From Roseomonas alba (GTDB lineage Bacteria > Pseudomonadota > Alphaproteobacteria > Acetobacterales > Acetobacteraceae): a stretch of 64,000 nucleotides of DNA. Positions 51,138-59,620 of this stretch are shown in pieces (positions within the stretch are counted from its first letter, which is position 1; each line of letters opens with the position of its first letter). The stretch is taken from contig NZ_JAHYBZ010000001.1 of the NCBI RefSeq assembly GCF_019430885.1, positions 372,001-436,000 on the forward strand, in the 5' to 3' direction. Position numbers and translations under genes: made by a program. The notes under the pieces were generated by a model. That model was not told the origin of the DNA. It worked only from the letters and a program-made list of their open reading frames with translations, and did no database searches.

Positions 51138-52706
51138 ATGGCGATCCTTCAGGTTCTTCTGGCGTTGATGGCGGCCTGCGTCGGCTTCGCGCTGCTCGCG
51201 CGCCGCATCCGGCTGCCCTATCCGGTGGTGCTCGTGCTGGGGGGGATGGCGATCGCCTTCATTCCGGGCATGCCGGAGGTGGAGCTCGACCCGCAATTCG
51301 CGCTCGCCTTCTTCCTGCCGCCGCTGTTGCAGGTCAGCGCGATCCGCACCGACTGGGCGGCCTTCAAGACCAGCATCCGGCCCATCCTGCTGCTGGCGGT
51401 CGGCGCGGTGCTGTTCACCGCCTTCTGCATCGCCGCGGCGGTGAAGCTGCTGATCCCGGGCTTTCCGTGGGCGGCGGCGATCGCGCTCGGCGCCATCGTC
51501 GCACCGCCCGATGCCGTGGCGGCGAGCGCCGTGTTGCAGAAGCTGCGCCTGCCGCGGCGGCTCGTCACCGTGCTGGAAGGCGAAAGCCTGATCAACGACG
51601 CCACGGCGCTGGTGCTCTACCGCTTCGCGGTGGTGGCCATGATGGCGGGCACTTTCTCCTGGTCCGAGGCCGGGATCACCTTCATCACCGTCTCGGTCGG
51701 CGGGGTGGCGGTGGGCTGGGCGATCGGGCGGCTCGTCATCCTGGCGGGTCGGCGGTTGCAGGACTCGCTGCTGGAGACCGCGGCCTCCTTCATCGCCTGC
51801 TTCGCCGCCTTCTTCGCGGCGGAAGCCTTCCATTTGTCCGGCGTCATCGCCGTGGTGACGGCAGGGCTGGTGCTGGGGCGGGCGCAGCACAGCTTCACCG
51901 CCCGCACCCGCAGCGAATCGCGCGCGGTCTGGACCTTCATCGAATTCGTGCTGAACAGCATGGTCTTCATCCTGATCGGCTTGCAGCTCAACGGCATCCT
52001 TGACCGGCTGCACGACTATCACGGGTGGCACCTGGCGCTGCTGGCGGGGACGGTCTCGGCGGTGCTGATCGTCTCGCGCTTCGTCTGGGTGTTTCCGGCG
52101 AGCTGGCTGCCGCGGCAATTCCCCTCGATCCGCCGGCACGATCCGATGCCGCCCTGGGGGCACATCACCGTGCTGTGCTGGGCGGGGATGCGGGGCGTGG
52201 TGTCGCTGGCCGCAGCCCTGTCGCTGCCGGTGACCTTCCCCGAGCGCGACCTGCTGGTCTTCCTGTCCTTCTGCGCCATTCTCGCGACGCTGGTGTTGCA
52301 GGGGACCACGCTGGAATGGGTGATCCGGCGCCTCGGCGTCGAGGAGACCCGGCGCACCGGCATGTCGGTCGAGGAAGCGGCCGCGCGGACGCTCGTCGCC
52401 CATGCCTCGCTGCGGGAGATGGAGCGGCGGGCGGAGGATCTGCTTGCCGGCGCCATCGCCCAGGACCTGCTGCCCGAATACCGCGACCGGGTGCGCCTGC
52501 TGGATGGGGTGAACCAGGGCGCGATCGCGGCCGAGCGGGCGGCGCGGCTGGAGCACCGGCTGCACGCGCTGCGCGCCGGCCGCGACCGGCTGCTGCGCCA
52601 TCGCGAGGAAGACGGGCTGGACGAGGAGCTGATGGGTCGCCTGACCGAGGAGCTGGACCTCGAGGAGCTGCGCCTGCGGCGGTTGCTGGGCGCCGCCGAT
52701 CATTGA
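51138..52706 (+). CDS. CPA1-family Na+/H+ antiporter
   Basis: The 522-residue protein has about twelve transmembrane helices followed by a cytoplasmic tail of about 120 residues with coiled-coil character (REMERRAEDLLAGAI, LEHRLHALRAGRDRLLR). CPA1 signatures are GAIVAPPDAVAASAVL (with the functional aspartate) and VLEGESLINDATALVLYRF. It exchanges Na+ or K+ for H+ for pH and salt homeostasis. The ATG at 51138 starts the first helix (AILQVLLALMAACVG); an ATG at 51033 would add 35 non-membrane residues and overlaps the divergent gene. The start is the less certain part. Confidence 0.88.
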   Translation: MAILQVLLALMAACVGFALLARRIRLPYPVVLVLGGMAIAFIPGMPEVELDPQFALAFFLPPLLQVSAIRTDWAAFKTSIRPILLLAVGAVLFTAFCIAAAVKLLIPGFPWAAAIALGAIVAPPDAVAASAVLQKLRLPRRLVTVLEGESLINDATALVLYRFAVVAMMAGTFSWSEAGITFITVSVGGVAVGWAIGRLVILAGRRLQDSLLETAASFIACFAAFFAAEAFHLSGVIAVVTAGLVLGRAQHSFTARTRSESRAVWTFIEFVLNSMVFILIGLQLNGILDRLHDYHGWHLALLAGTVSAVLIVSRFVWVFPASWLPRQFPSIRRHDPMPPWGHITVLCWAGMRGVVSLAAALSLPVTFPERDLLVFLSFCAILATLVLQGTTLEWVIRRLGVEETRRTGMSVEEAAARTLVAHASLREMERRAEDLLAGAIAQDLLPEYRDRVRLLDGVNQGAIAAERAARLEHRLHALRAGRDRLLRHREEDGLDEELMGRLTEELDLEELRLRRLLGAADH

Positions 52707-52724
52707 GCGGAGTATAGGGACGCC

Positions 52725-55700
52725 ATGACCGATCTTCGTCAGGCCCTCGAGGAGGCGCGCCGCGCGCTGCTCGACCTGTCCACGCGCAACCGGCTGCTGT
52801 CGCTGCCGCGGCCGGGGCGGTCGCGCGGCGTGCTGATCCTCGACGATGAGGATGCGGATTTCGTGATCGGCGCGCTTGGGTCCGGCCGCGCCTTCGGCTT
52901 CGAGGCAGCCGGCGAGGAAGCGCCCGACGCGCCGTCCGCCGAGGGCGCGAAGCCACGGCGGCGGCGCAGCTCGAAATCCGCGGCCAAGGCCGAGGGCGTG
53001 TCGCGCGCGGACGGCACCGCGACGCGGGAGGAACACCAGCGCGACGACAAGCTGCGCGTCCAGCTTCCGCCGTCCGACCTCGCCCGCCGCCTGCGCGACC
53101 TGATGACGGATGCGCGCACGGCGCGGGAGGAGACGGGCGTGCCGACGCTCAACCTCGCCCTCGGCACGCTGACCTGGCGCGATCCCGGCACACCGGAGAC
53201 GGAACGCCGCGCGCCGCTCGCCCTGCTGCCGGTGACGCTGGAACGGGAGGGTGTGTCGCAGACCTTCCGGCTGCGCGCTGGCACGACCGAGGTCGCCGAG
53301 AACCTGTCCCTGCGCGAAATGCTGAAGGTCAATTTCGGCACCGCCCTGCCGGAGTTCGACGCCGAGGCCTACAACCCGACCGCCTGGGCGGAGGCCGTGG
53401 CCGGCGCGGTGAAGGATCGCGCGGAATGGTCGGTCGATCCGGATGCGCTGGCGTTGGGGCTGTTCAGCTTCGCCAAGTTCCTGATGTGGCGCGACCTGGG
53501 GCCGGAGGAGAATCCCGGCCTCGGCGACCATCCGTTGGTGCGAACGCTGGTGGGTGGGGAACCGCTTTCGGCGCCGCCGACTTTTCCCGACGACGCCGAT
53601 GTGGATGAGGCGATCCCGGTCGAGCGCCTGGACCATGTGATGGACATGGACGGGTCGCAGGCATTGGCCGCGGAATCCGTCCGGCGCGGCGGGCATGTGG
53701 TGATCCAGGGGCCGCCGGGGACGGGCAAGTCGCAGACCATCGCGACGATCCTCGCGCAGGCGGTGCTGGATGGTCGGTCCGTGCTGTTCGTCGCGGAGAA
53801 GCTCGCGGCGCTGGAAGTGGTGAAGCGAAGGCTGGAGCAGATCGGCCTCGGCGCCGCCTGCCTGGAACTGCATTCGGAGAAGCAGTCGAAGCGCGCCGTG
53901 ATGGATGAGCTGCGTGCGACGCTCGCCCTGCCGCCGCCGCCGAAGCCGAACCGCGACGCGGTGATCGAACGGCTGGCCACGCTGCGCGGAAGGCTGAACC
54001 GCCATGCGGCGGCGATGCGCGGCACGGCGGGGGCATCGGGGATGCCGCTGCACCAGGTGATCGGCACGCTGGTCGGGCTGCGTCGGCGCGGCGTCGCGGT
54101 GCCCGACTTCACGCTCGAAGCCGGAAGTTGGGACGGTGCGACGATCGCGACGAAGCGCGATGCGCTGCGCGATCTTGCTGCCCGCGCGACCGAAGCGGAT
54201 GGCGCGCACAATCCGTGGCGCGGCGTGACGGCGGATCTGGGGCCGGCCGATGCTGACCGCTTGATGCAGCGCCTGCCGGGCTGGATTCGCGCCTTCGCGG
54301 CCGCCGGGGCCTCGGCAGGCGGGACGGCGGGACCGGCGGCGGTGGCTGCGCGTCTGCGCGCGGCGGCGGCGCTGCGGGAGGCGCCGCCGCATGACAAGCA
54401 CGCCATGGCCAGCGCGGCCTGGCGGGCCGATCCGGCGCCGCTGATCTCTCTGACCGAGGCGGTGGCGCAACTCGCCATCGCGAAGCGTGATCCGCGCCTG
54501 CGGCCCGGGGCGCTGGATGTGCCGGGTCTGGAGGAGGCGCGGGCGGCGCTGGCTTCCTCCGGCGGCTTCTTCGGCTTCCTGAATTCGGCGCGGCGGTCGG
54601 CGCAGGAGGTCGGCGCGCGCGTCGCGCGGGATGGCGCCGACCCGGTCGCGGCGCTGAGCGCGGCCATCGCCGGACAGGCGGCGCGGGCGCGGGTGCGCGG
54701 CGGCAATGCACTGGGCGCGGCGGCCTTCGGCAGCCTGTGGAAGGGGGAGGACACCGATCCCTCCGCCATGTCCGCCCTGATCCTGTGGCGGCAGAAGCAT
54801 GGGCCGGAGGCCGCGATGGCGCTGGCCGCTGATGCGCCGACCGGCGATGCGGCGCTGCTTGAAGCCGCGGCCATGGCCTGGACCGAGGTGCAGCAGGCGA
54901 CCGGCCTCGATCCCGTCGCGGCCTTCGGCAGTGCCGATCCGCCCTTCGCGGCGCTGGCCGATCGCCTGGGCGAGTGGGCGATGCGGCCGGAGGCGCTGCC
55001 GCTGTGGCAGGGCTGGCGCCGGGCGCTGGCGCAGGCCCAGGGGCTGGGGGCGGTGGTGGAGCGGTTGCAGGATGGCCGCCTGGCGCCGGACGCGGCCGAG
55101 GACGCCTTCGCCTATGCGCTGCACGAATCGCTGCTGCGGGCGGCGACGGCGACGCATCCCGACCTCGCCGCCTTCGACGCCGCCGGATACGACCGGCTGG
55201 TCGCGGAGTTCCGCGAGGCCGACCGCGCCCGCATCGCCCTGACCCGCGCCGAGGCCGCGCGCGCCCATGCCGACCGGGTGAAGCAGGTGCGCGACGGCAT
55301 GCCGGGCATGACCGTCATCCGCGGCGAGATGGAGAAGAAGCGCGGTCACCTGCCGGTGCGCGAATTGCTGCTGCGCGCTTCCCCCGCCGTGCAGGCGGCG
55401 AAGCCGATCTTCATGATGAGCCCGCTCTCGGTCGCGCAGTTCCTCGCCCCGCCGCACGGGCTGCGGCCGGGCCTGACCTTCGACCTGATGGTGATGGACG
55501 AGGCATCGCAGGTCGAACCCGTCGATGCGCTGGGTGCGATCGCGCGCTGCCGCCAGGTGGTGGTGGTGGGCGACGACAAGCAGATGCCCCCGACCCGGTT
55601 CTTCCAGCGCATGACGGGCGAGGAGGATGATGTCGCCCCGGAAGACGCGCCCGAGGCGGTGGCGGCGCGCGACGTGGAATCCGTCCTTGGCCTGTGCAAT

Positions 55701-57248
55701 GCGCGCGGCGTGCCGTCGGCGATGCTGCGCTGGCATTACCGGTCGCGGCACGAGAGCCTGATCGCCACCAGCAATGCTGAATTCTACGAGAACCGGCTGC
55801 TGGTGCTGCCGAGCCCCCGCCCGCGTTCGGCGCTGCTCGGCCTGTCGCTGGTGCGGGTGGATGGCGCCTGGGAGACGGGCGAGGGGGTCAACCGCGCCGA
55901 GGCCGAGGCGGTCGCGCAGGCCGTGATGCGGCATGCGAAGGAAACGCCGGGGGATACGCTCGGCGTCGCGGCGTTCTCCATCCGCCAGCGCGATGCGATC
56001 ACGGATGCGGTCGAGGCGGCTCGACGCGCGGACCCCTCCGCCGATGCCTTCTTCGCCAACCATGCCGACGAGCCCTTCTTCGTGAAGAACCTCGAGAACG
56101 TGCAGGGCGATGAGCGCGACGCGATCCTGATCTCGGTCGGCTATGGGCGCGGCAAGGATGGTAAGCTGGCCATGCGCTTCGGACCCTTGTCTGCCGAGGG
56201 CGGCGAGCGGCGGCTGAACGTGCTGATCACGCGGGCGAAGAAGCGCTGCATCGTCTTCTCCGGCATCGGGGCGGATGACATCGACCTCGAACGCGCCTCG
56301 GGGCGCGGCGTGGCGGCGCTCAAGACCTTCCTCGCCTTCGCTGCCGGACCGGCTGCGGCGCCGCGCGGCGGGAGCGACCGCATGGGCAGCCCGATCACCG
56401 AGGCGATCGCGGAAGCCGTGCGCGCGGCCGGCAAGGACGCCGTGCCGCATGTCGGTCTGGCCGGGCTGTTCCTGGACGTCGCGGCCAAGGGGGAGCAGGG
56501 CTACGAACTCGGCATCGAGGCCGATGCCGGCGATTGGGCGGCACTGCGCTGCGCCCGCGACCGCGAGCGCGGCCGGCCCGCGGCGCTGGAGATGATGGGC
56601 TGGAAGCTCGCCCGGGCGTGGTCGCTTGCCTGGTATGCGCGGCCCGAGGCCGAGGCGGCGAAGGTGCGGACGGCACTGGGCGCCGCGCCCGTGGTCGCAC
56701 CGGAAGCCGCCGCGCCGCCGCCGGTGTCGGAGCCCGGTCTCGCCGAACCTTATCGCGAGGCGGCGCCGGACCTGGCGCAGGGACCGCTTGATTCGCTGAC
56801 CGCCGCGACACTGGCCGCCGCCATTGCCGAGGTGGTGCGCGTCGAGGCGCCGATCACCGGGGACAGCCTGGCCGAGCGGCTGCGGCTTTGCGCCGGGCGG
56901 GATTCCCTGACGACGAAGGAGAAGGACGCGATCCGCCAAGCCATCGGCATCGCCAGGGCGCAGCATGGCGTGGCTGAAGCCGCCGGCCTTCTGATGACCG
57001 CCGACACCAAGGTCACGCCGCGCGACCGGCGCGCCGCGGCGCCGCATTTGCGCCGCGCGGCCGCCGTGCCGCCGGCCGAGATCGCGGCGACGGCAGAGGC
57101 TCTGCTGGCGCGGCGCGGCGCGCTGACGGAGGCGGAACTGGCGCGGGCGATCCTGGCGGCGCTCGGCCTGGATGCGGCGGCGGAGGTTGCGGTGGCGGCG
57201 CGGCTCGCGGCGCTGGTCGGGTCAGGGGCACTGCGCCTCGGCGCGTGA
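52725..57248 (+). CDS. DUF4011 - superfamily I helicase - MTES_1575-like nuclease protein
   Basis: The 1507-residue protein opens with a DUF4011 domain (LLDLSTRNRLLSLPRPG). A split superfamily 1 helicase follows: Walker A GPPGTGKSQT (about 329-338), Walker B VMDEASQVEP (about 924), motif III VVVGDDKQMPPT, motifs V and VI VQGDERDAILIS and NVLITRAKKRC. A nuclease-like domain (about 1240-1320) keeps LDVAAK and YELGIEADAGDW followed by RCARDR, resembling the Vsr-related MTES_1575 end, although the usual Tyr-His pair is replaced. A DUF3320-like C-terminus (LTTKEKDAIRQAIGIA) follows. Similar proteins are reported as single-gene antiphage systems. It starts 18 bp after the antiporter. Confidence 0.85.
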   Translation: MTDLRQALEEARRALLDLSTRNRLLSLPRPGRSRGVLILDDEDADFVIGALGSGRAFGFEAAGEEAPDAPSAEGAKPRRRRSSKSAAKAEGVSRADGTATREEHQRDDKLRVQLPPSDLARRLRDLMTDARTAREETGVPTLNLALGTLTWRDPGTPETERRAPLALLPVTLEREGVSQTFRLRAGTTEVAENLSLREMLKVNFGTALPEFDAEAYNPTAWAEAVAGAVKDRAEWSVDPDALALGLFSFAKFLMWRDLGPEENPGLGDHPLVRTLVGGEPLSAPPTFPDDADVDEAIPVERLDHVMDMDGSQALAAESVRRGGHVVIQGPPGTGKSQTIATILAQAVLDGRSVLFVAEKLAALEVVKRRLEQIGLGAACLELHSEKQSKRAVMDELRATLALPPPPKPNRDAVIERLATLRGRLNRHAAAMRGTAGASGMPLHQVIGTLVGLRRRGVAVPDFTLEAGSWDGATIATKRDALRDLAARATEADGAHNPWRGVTADLGPADADRLMQRLPGWIRAFAAAGASAGGTAGPAAVAARLRAAAALREAPPHDKHAMASAAWRADPAPLISLTEAVAQLAIAKRDPRLRPGALDVPGLEEARAALASSGGFFGFLNSARRSAQEVGARVARDGADPVAALSAAIAGQAARARVRGGNALGAAAFGSLWKGEDTDPSAMSALILWRQKHGPEAAMALAADAPTGDAALLEAAAMAWTEVQQATGLDPVAAFGSADPPFAALADRLGEWAMRPEALPLWQGWRRALAQAQGLGAVVERLQDGRLAPDAAEDAFAYALHESLLRAATATHPDLAAFDAAGYDRLVAEFREADRARIALTRAEAARAHADRVKQVRDGMPGMTVIRGEMEKKRGHLPVRELLLRASPAVQAAKPIFMMSPLSVAQFLAPPHGLRPGLTFDLMVMDEASQVEPVDALGAIARCRQVVVVGDDKQMPPTRFFQRMTGEEDDVAPEDAPEAVAARDVESVLGLCNARGVPSAMLRWHYRSRHESLIATSNAEFYENRLLVLPSPRPRSALLGLSLVRVDGAWETGEGVNRAEAEAVAQAVMRHAKETPGDTLGVAAFSIRQRDAITDAVEAARRADPSADAFFANHADEPFFVKNLENVQGDERDAILISVGYGRGKDGKLAMRFGPLSAEGGERRLNVLITRAKKRCIVFSGIGADDIDLERASGRGVAALKTFLAFAAGPAAAPRGGSDRMGSPITEAIAEAVRAAGKDAVPHVGLAGLFLDVAAKGEQGYELGIEADAGDWAALRCARDRERGRPAALEMMGWKLARAWSLAWYARPEAEAAKVRTALGAAPVVAPEAAAPPPVSEPGLAEPYREAAPDLAQGPLDSLTAATLAAAIAEVVRVEAPITGDSLAERLRLCAGRDSLTTKEKDAIRQAIGIARAQHGVAEAAGLLMTADTKVTPRDRRAAAPHLRRAAAVPPAEIAATAEALLARRGALTEAELARAILAALGLDAAAEVAVAARLAALVGSGALRLGA

Positions 57249-57374
57249 CGCAGAGAGGCTTTGGGGGCCGGGCATCCGGGCCTGCACCCTGTTGGCGCTC
57301 CGCGGAGCAGTCGCGCGGCGTCCGGTCAGGGGCGCCAAGGGCCTTCCTGACGACCCGGTAGCCCCCGCCGTCGC

Positions 57375-57581
57375 TTGGAGGGGCGGAGACCCCCTCCAAG
57401 TCACCCCGCTATCGGCGGCCGAGAACCTTGCCCTGCGGTCAGGTTTGGGGGCGAAACACGCCCGTGCGCACAAAGGGTGCCGCGAAGGAGCAGCATGCAC
57501 GCCGCGCCCGGCGCCAGGTACCGGCGGTCCAGGCCACACTGTGGCCTGGCGGGGTGGTCCGGAGGGGCGGCGCCCCTCCGG
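57375..57581. repeat. Dispersed element, family A, copy after the DUF4011 gene
   Basis: The left arm TTGGAGGGGCGGAGACCCCC is followed by a variant middle. The core holds GAGCAGCATGCACGCC, CGCGCCCGGCGCCAGG and ACCGGCGGTCCAGGCC. The right arm runs CACTGTGGCCTGGCGGGGTG, then GGTCCGGAGGGGC-GCCCCTCCGG. It lies between the convergent DUF4011 and mscL genes; no credible gene is seen in 57249-57645. Confidence 0.7.
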
Positions 57582-57645
57582 CTCCGGCCTCAGAGTATCG
57601 GGAAGCCCCTCCCGGCAGCGCCGGCAGCCGGGTTGGCGCGGTCTC

Positions 57646-58143
57646 TCACCCCGCCGGCGGTGTCGCGCCGCGCTGCGCCTTCAGCTCGTCGCGGATTTCC
57701 GTCAGCAGCGTCTCGGTCGCCGTCGGTCCCGGCTTGGCTGTCGCCTTTTCCACCGCCTGCGACGCCTGCAGCTTGGACAGGATCTTCACCAGCCAGAACA
57801 CCGCGAAGCCGACGATCAGGAACTTGATCACCGCGTTGAGGAAGGAGCCGATCGCGATCACCGAGGCGCCGCCCTGGCGTGTCGCTTCCAGCGAGGCGCG
57901 GCGTTCGCCGAACAGCACGATGAAGAGGTTCGAGAAGTCGATCCCGCCCATCAGGATGCCGACGATCGGGTTGATCAGATCCTCGACGACCGAGGAGACG
58001 ATGGCGGTGAAGGCGGCGCCGATGACCACGCCGACGGCGAGGTCGATGACGTTGCCGCGCATGATGAAGGCCTTGAATTCCTTGAGCCAGGCCGGCTCCT
58101 TCAGCGGGATCTGGCTGGTGATCTTGTTCGCGAGGTCGCTCAT
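57646..58143 (-). CDS. mscL: Large-conductance mechanosensitive channel MscL
   Basis: The 165-residue protein begins SDLANKITSQIPLKEP and has the family signature EFKAFIMRGNVIDLAVGVVIG (in two pieces), leading into the first pore helix. The second transmembrane helix is VIAIGSFLNAVIKFLIVGFAVF. The C-terminal tail (TETLLTEIRDELKAQ) ends in the helical bundle. The periplasmic loop is longer than in E. coli MscL, which is typical of this group. It opens under membrane tension to release solutes in hypo-osmotic shock. The ATG at 58143 matches the family start. Confidence 0.95.
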   Translation of the reverse strand: MSDLANKITSQIPLKEPAWLKEFKAFIMRGNVIDLAVGVVIGAAFTAIVSSVVEDLINPIVGILMGGIDFSNLFIVLFGERRASLEATRQGGASVIAIGSFLNAVIKFLIVGFAVFWLVKILSKLQASQAVEKATAKPGPTATETLLTEIRDELKAQRGATPPAG

Positions 58144-58271
58144 GCGGTCTGGCCCTCCTGCGCTGCGCATTTCCGCGGCCCTCGGCGGACCGCAGGGGCG
58201 GATCATCCCGGTTTTCGGATGGGGTGGCCAGCGCGGGGATCTGGCGCTGGCGCGCGCGGGCCGGGGCCGCC

Positions 58272-58682
58272 ATGGTCCGTGCCATGACCGTGCCCTTCGC
58301 CCAGCAGGTGACCTTCCTCTATGCCGAGGCGCCGGAGGCGTGCTGGCGCTTCTATGAGGAGGTGCTTGGCCTGACGCTGGTCCGCGACCAGGGGAGTTGC
58401 CGCATCTATGCGACCGTGGCGGGCGGGCAGGGGTATCTGGGCGTCTGCCGGGCGCGCGGGCCGCGCGCGACCGAGGATCCCCGCCGGGAGGGCGGTGTCG
58501 TGGTCAGCCTGGTGCATCCGGACGTCGAGGGCTGGCATGCGCGGCTGCTGGCGGCAGGCGTGGCGGTGCAGGGGCCGCCGTTCCATGCCGCGGCCTATGG
58601 CGTCACATCCGTATTCTTTCGGGACCCGGCCGGCTATACGCTGGAAATCCAACGTTTTGACCGGCCGATGACGGAGGTGTGA
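58272..58682 (+). CDS. VOC-superfamily (glyoxalase/dioxygenase-fold) protein
   Basis: The 136-residue protein has the beta-alpha-beta-beta-beta fold twice: FLYAEAPEACWRFYEEVLGL and RIYATVAGGQGYLGVC, then VVSLVHPDVEGWHARLLAAG and AAYGVTSVFFRDPAGYTLEI. The RDPAGYTLEI segment with a terminal Glu is the usual metal-ligand end. The first-half metal ligand is not obvious, so activity is uncertain. The ATG at 58272 has a GGGG site five bases before it; an ATG at 58284 is the alternative. It is divergent from mscL. Confidence 0.82.
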   Translation: MVRAMTVPFAQQVTFLYAEAPEACWRFYEEVLGLTLVRDQGSCRIYATVAGGQGYLGVCRARGPRATEDPRREGGVVVSLVHPDVEGWHARLLAAGVAVQGPPFHAAAYGVTSVFFRDPAGYTLEIQRFDRPMTEV

Positions 58683-58719
58683 TGCTTCGGCATTCCCTTG
58701 GACGGCGCGACCGGGCATT

Positions 58720-59325
58720 GTGTCCCGCAAGAAACACGGGGGCTTCCTCTTGGCCGAGTTCTGGGCCGAATGGGGCGCGCTTGCCTATGTGGGCGCCGCG
58801 CTCTGGGCATTTTTCGAAGGGGAAACCTTCGTCCTTGCTGCCGCCGCCATCGGGGCGACGGTCGGCATGGTCGATCCGTGGATCCTGTTGGGTTCCGTCT
58901 GGCTCGGCTCCTATCTGGGCGACCAGACCTGGTTCTATGTGGGGCGCCGCTACGGCCCGGGAATCCTGAGCCGGTTTCCCAAATCCCAGCCGAGGGTGGA
59001 GGCGGCGACGCGGCTGCTCGAGCAATACGGCACGCTGTTCATCCTGACCTTCCGGTTCCTCTATGGCATCCGCAACGTGGCGTCGCTCGTCTGCGGCCTG
59101 GCCGGATACAACTGGGCGCGCTTCGTGGTGCTGAACTTCATCGCGGCCGGGATCTGGGCGGGGAGCTTCGTCGCGGCGGGGTGGTTCCTCGGGTCCTGGC
59201 TGGGGGTGGAGCGGCTGTTCTGGTCGATCTGCGTCCTGGCGGGCGTGGCGCTGGCCTTCTTCGTGGTGCGGCATTTCTGGTGCCGGTCGCGGGCGCGCGC
59301 ACGCAGCCGGGCTGCGGCGGAGTAG
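58720..59325 (+). CDS. DedA/VTT-family membrane protein
   Basis: The product is 201 residues from a GTG at 58720. It has about four to five transmembrane helices and the DedA (SNARE-associated/VTT) core: FFEGETFVLAAAAIGATVG, GSYLGDQTWFYVGRRYG with the conserved Gly-Asp, and FRFLYGIRNVASLVCGLAGY with the arginine-proline-like helix break. DedA proteins recycle undecaprenyl phosphate or flip lipids and affect membrane potential. The start has no clear ribosome site and could be a few codons later. It precedes the glycine riboswitch. Confidence 0.85.
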   Translation: MSRKKHGGFLLAEFWAEWGALAYVGAALWAFFEGETFVLAAAAIGATVGMVDPWILLGSVWLGSYLGDQTWFYVGRRYGPGILSRFPKSQPRVEAATRLLEQYGTLFILTFRFLYGIRNVASLVCGLAGYNWARFVVLNFIAAGIWAGSFVAAGWFLGSWLGVERLFWSICVLAGVALAFFVVRHFWCRSRARARSRAAAE

Positions 59326-59390
59326 GCGCACCCACCCGACGCCGTTGCGCCGATCCGGCTGATCTGTCAGGAAGGGCCACCCCGCAGATC

Positions 59391-59576
59391 CCGCGCGGGA
59401 GAGAGGGACGCGAGTCCCCGCCGAAGGCGCAACCGGCCCCCGGAAACGCTCAGGTATCGAGGGCCGCGCGGGGAAGGGGCCTCTGGAAAGCCCGTGGCCG
59501 CAAGGTCACGGCACCGACGGAGTAAGGCGAGGCAAGCGCCCCCGCCGAATCTCTCAGGTCCATGGACAGAGGGGGG
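59391..59576 (+). promoter_or_regulatory. Tandem glycine riboswitch (two aptamers) upstream of gcvT
   Basis: Two consecutive glycine aptamers are visible. The first (about 59393-59468) has GCGCGGGAGAGAGGG, CCGCCGAAGGCGCAACC and GGAAACGCTCAGGTA. The second (about 59479-59574) opens CCTCTGGAAAGCCC and includes CCGACGGAGTAAGGCGAGGC, CCGCCGAATCTCTCAGG and CAGAGGGGGG, whose ends pair with the CCTCTGG start. In this class, glycine binding turns on the gcv operon. The distance to the gcvT start is about 45 bp. Whether control is transcriptional or translational is not clear. Confidence 0.9.
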
Positions 59577-59620
59577 CCACGGTTTTCAACCCGGAACGCC
59601 GCGATGCGGCGGGAGGACCC

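Noticed and set aside
51030..57047. A 2005-codon open frame on the minus strand
   Set aside because: It is antisense to the antiporter and DUF4011 genes, is Arg/Gly/His-rich with no domain, and exists only because of the GC bias of the opposite strand.
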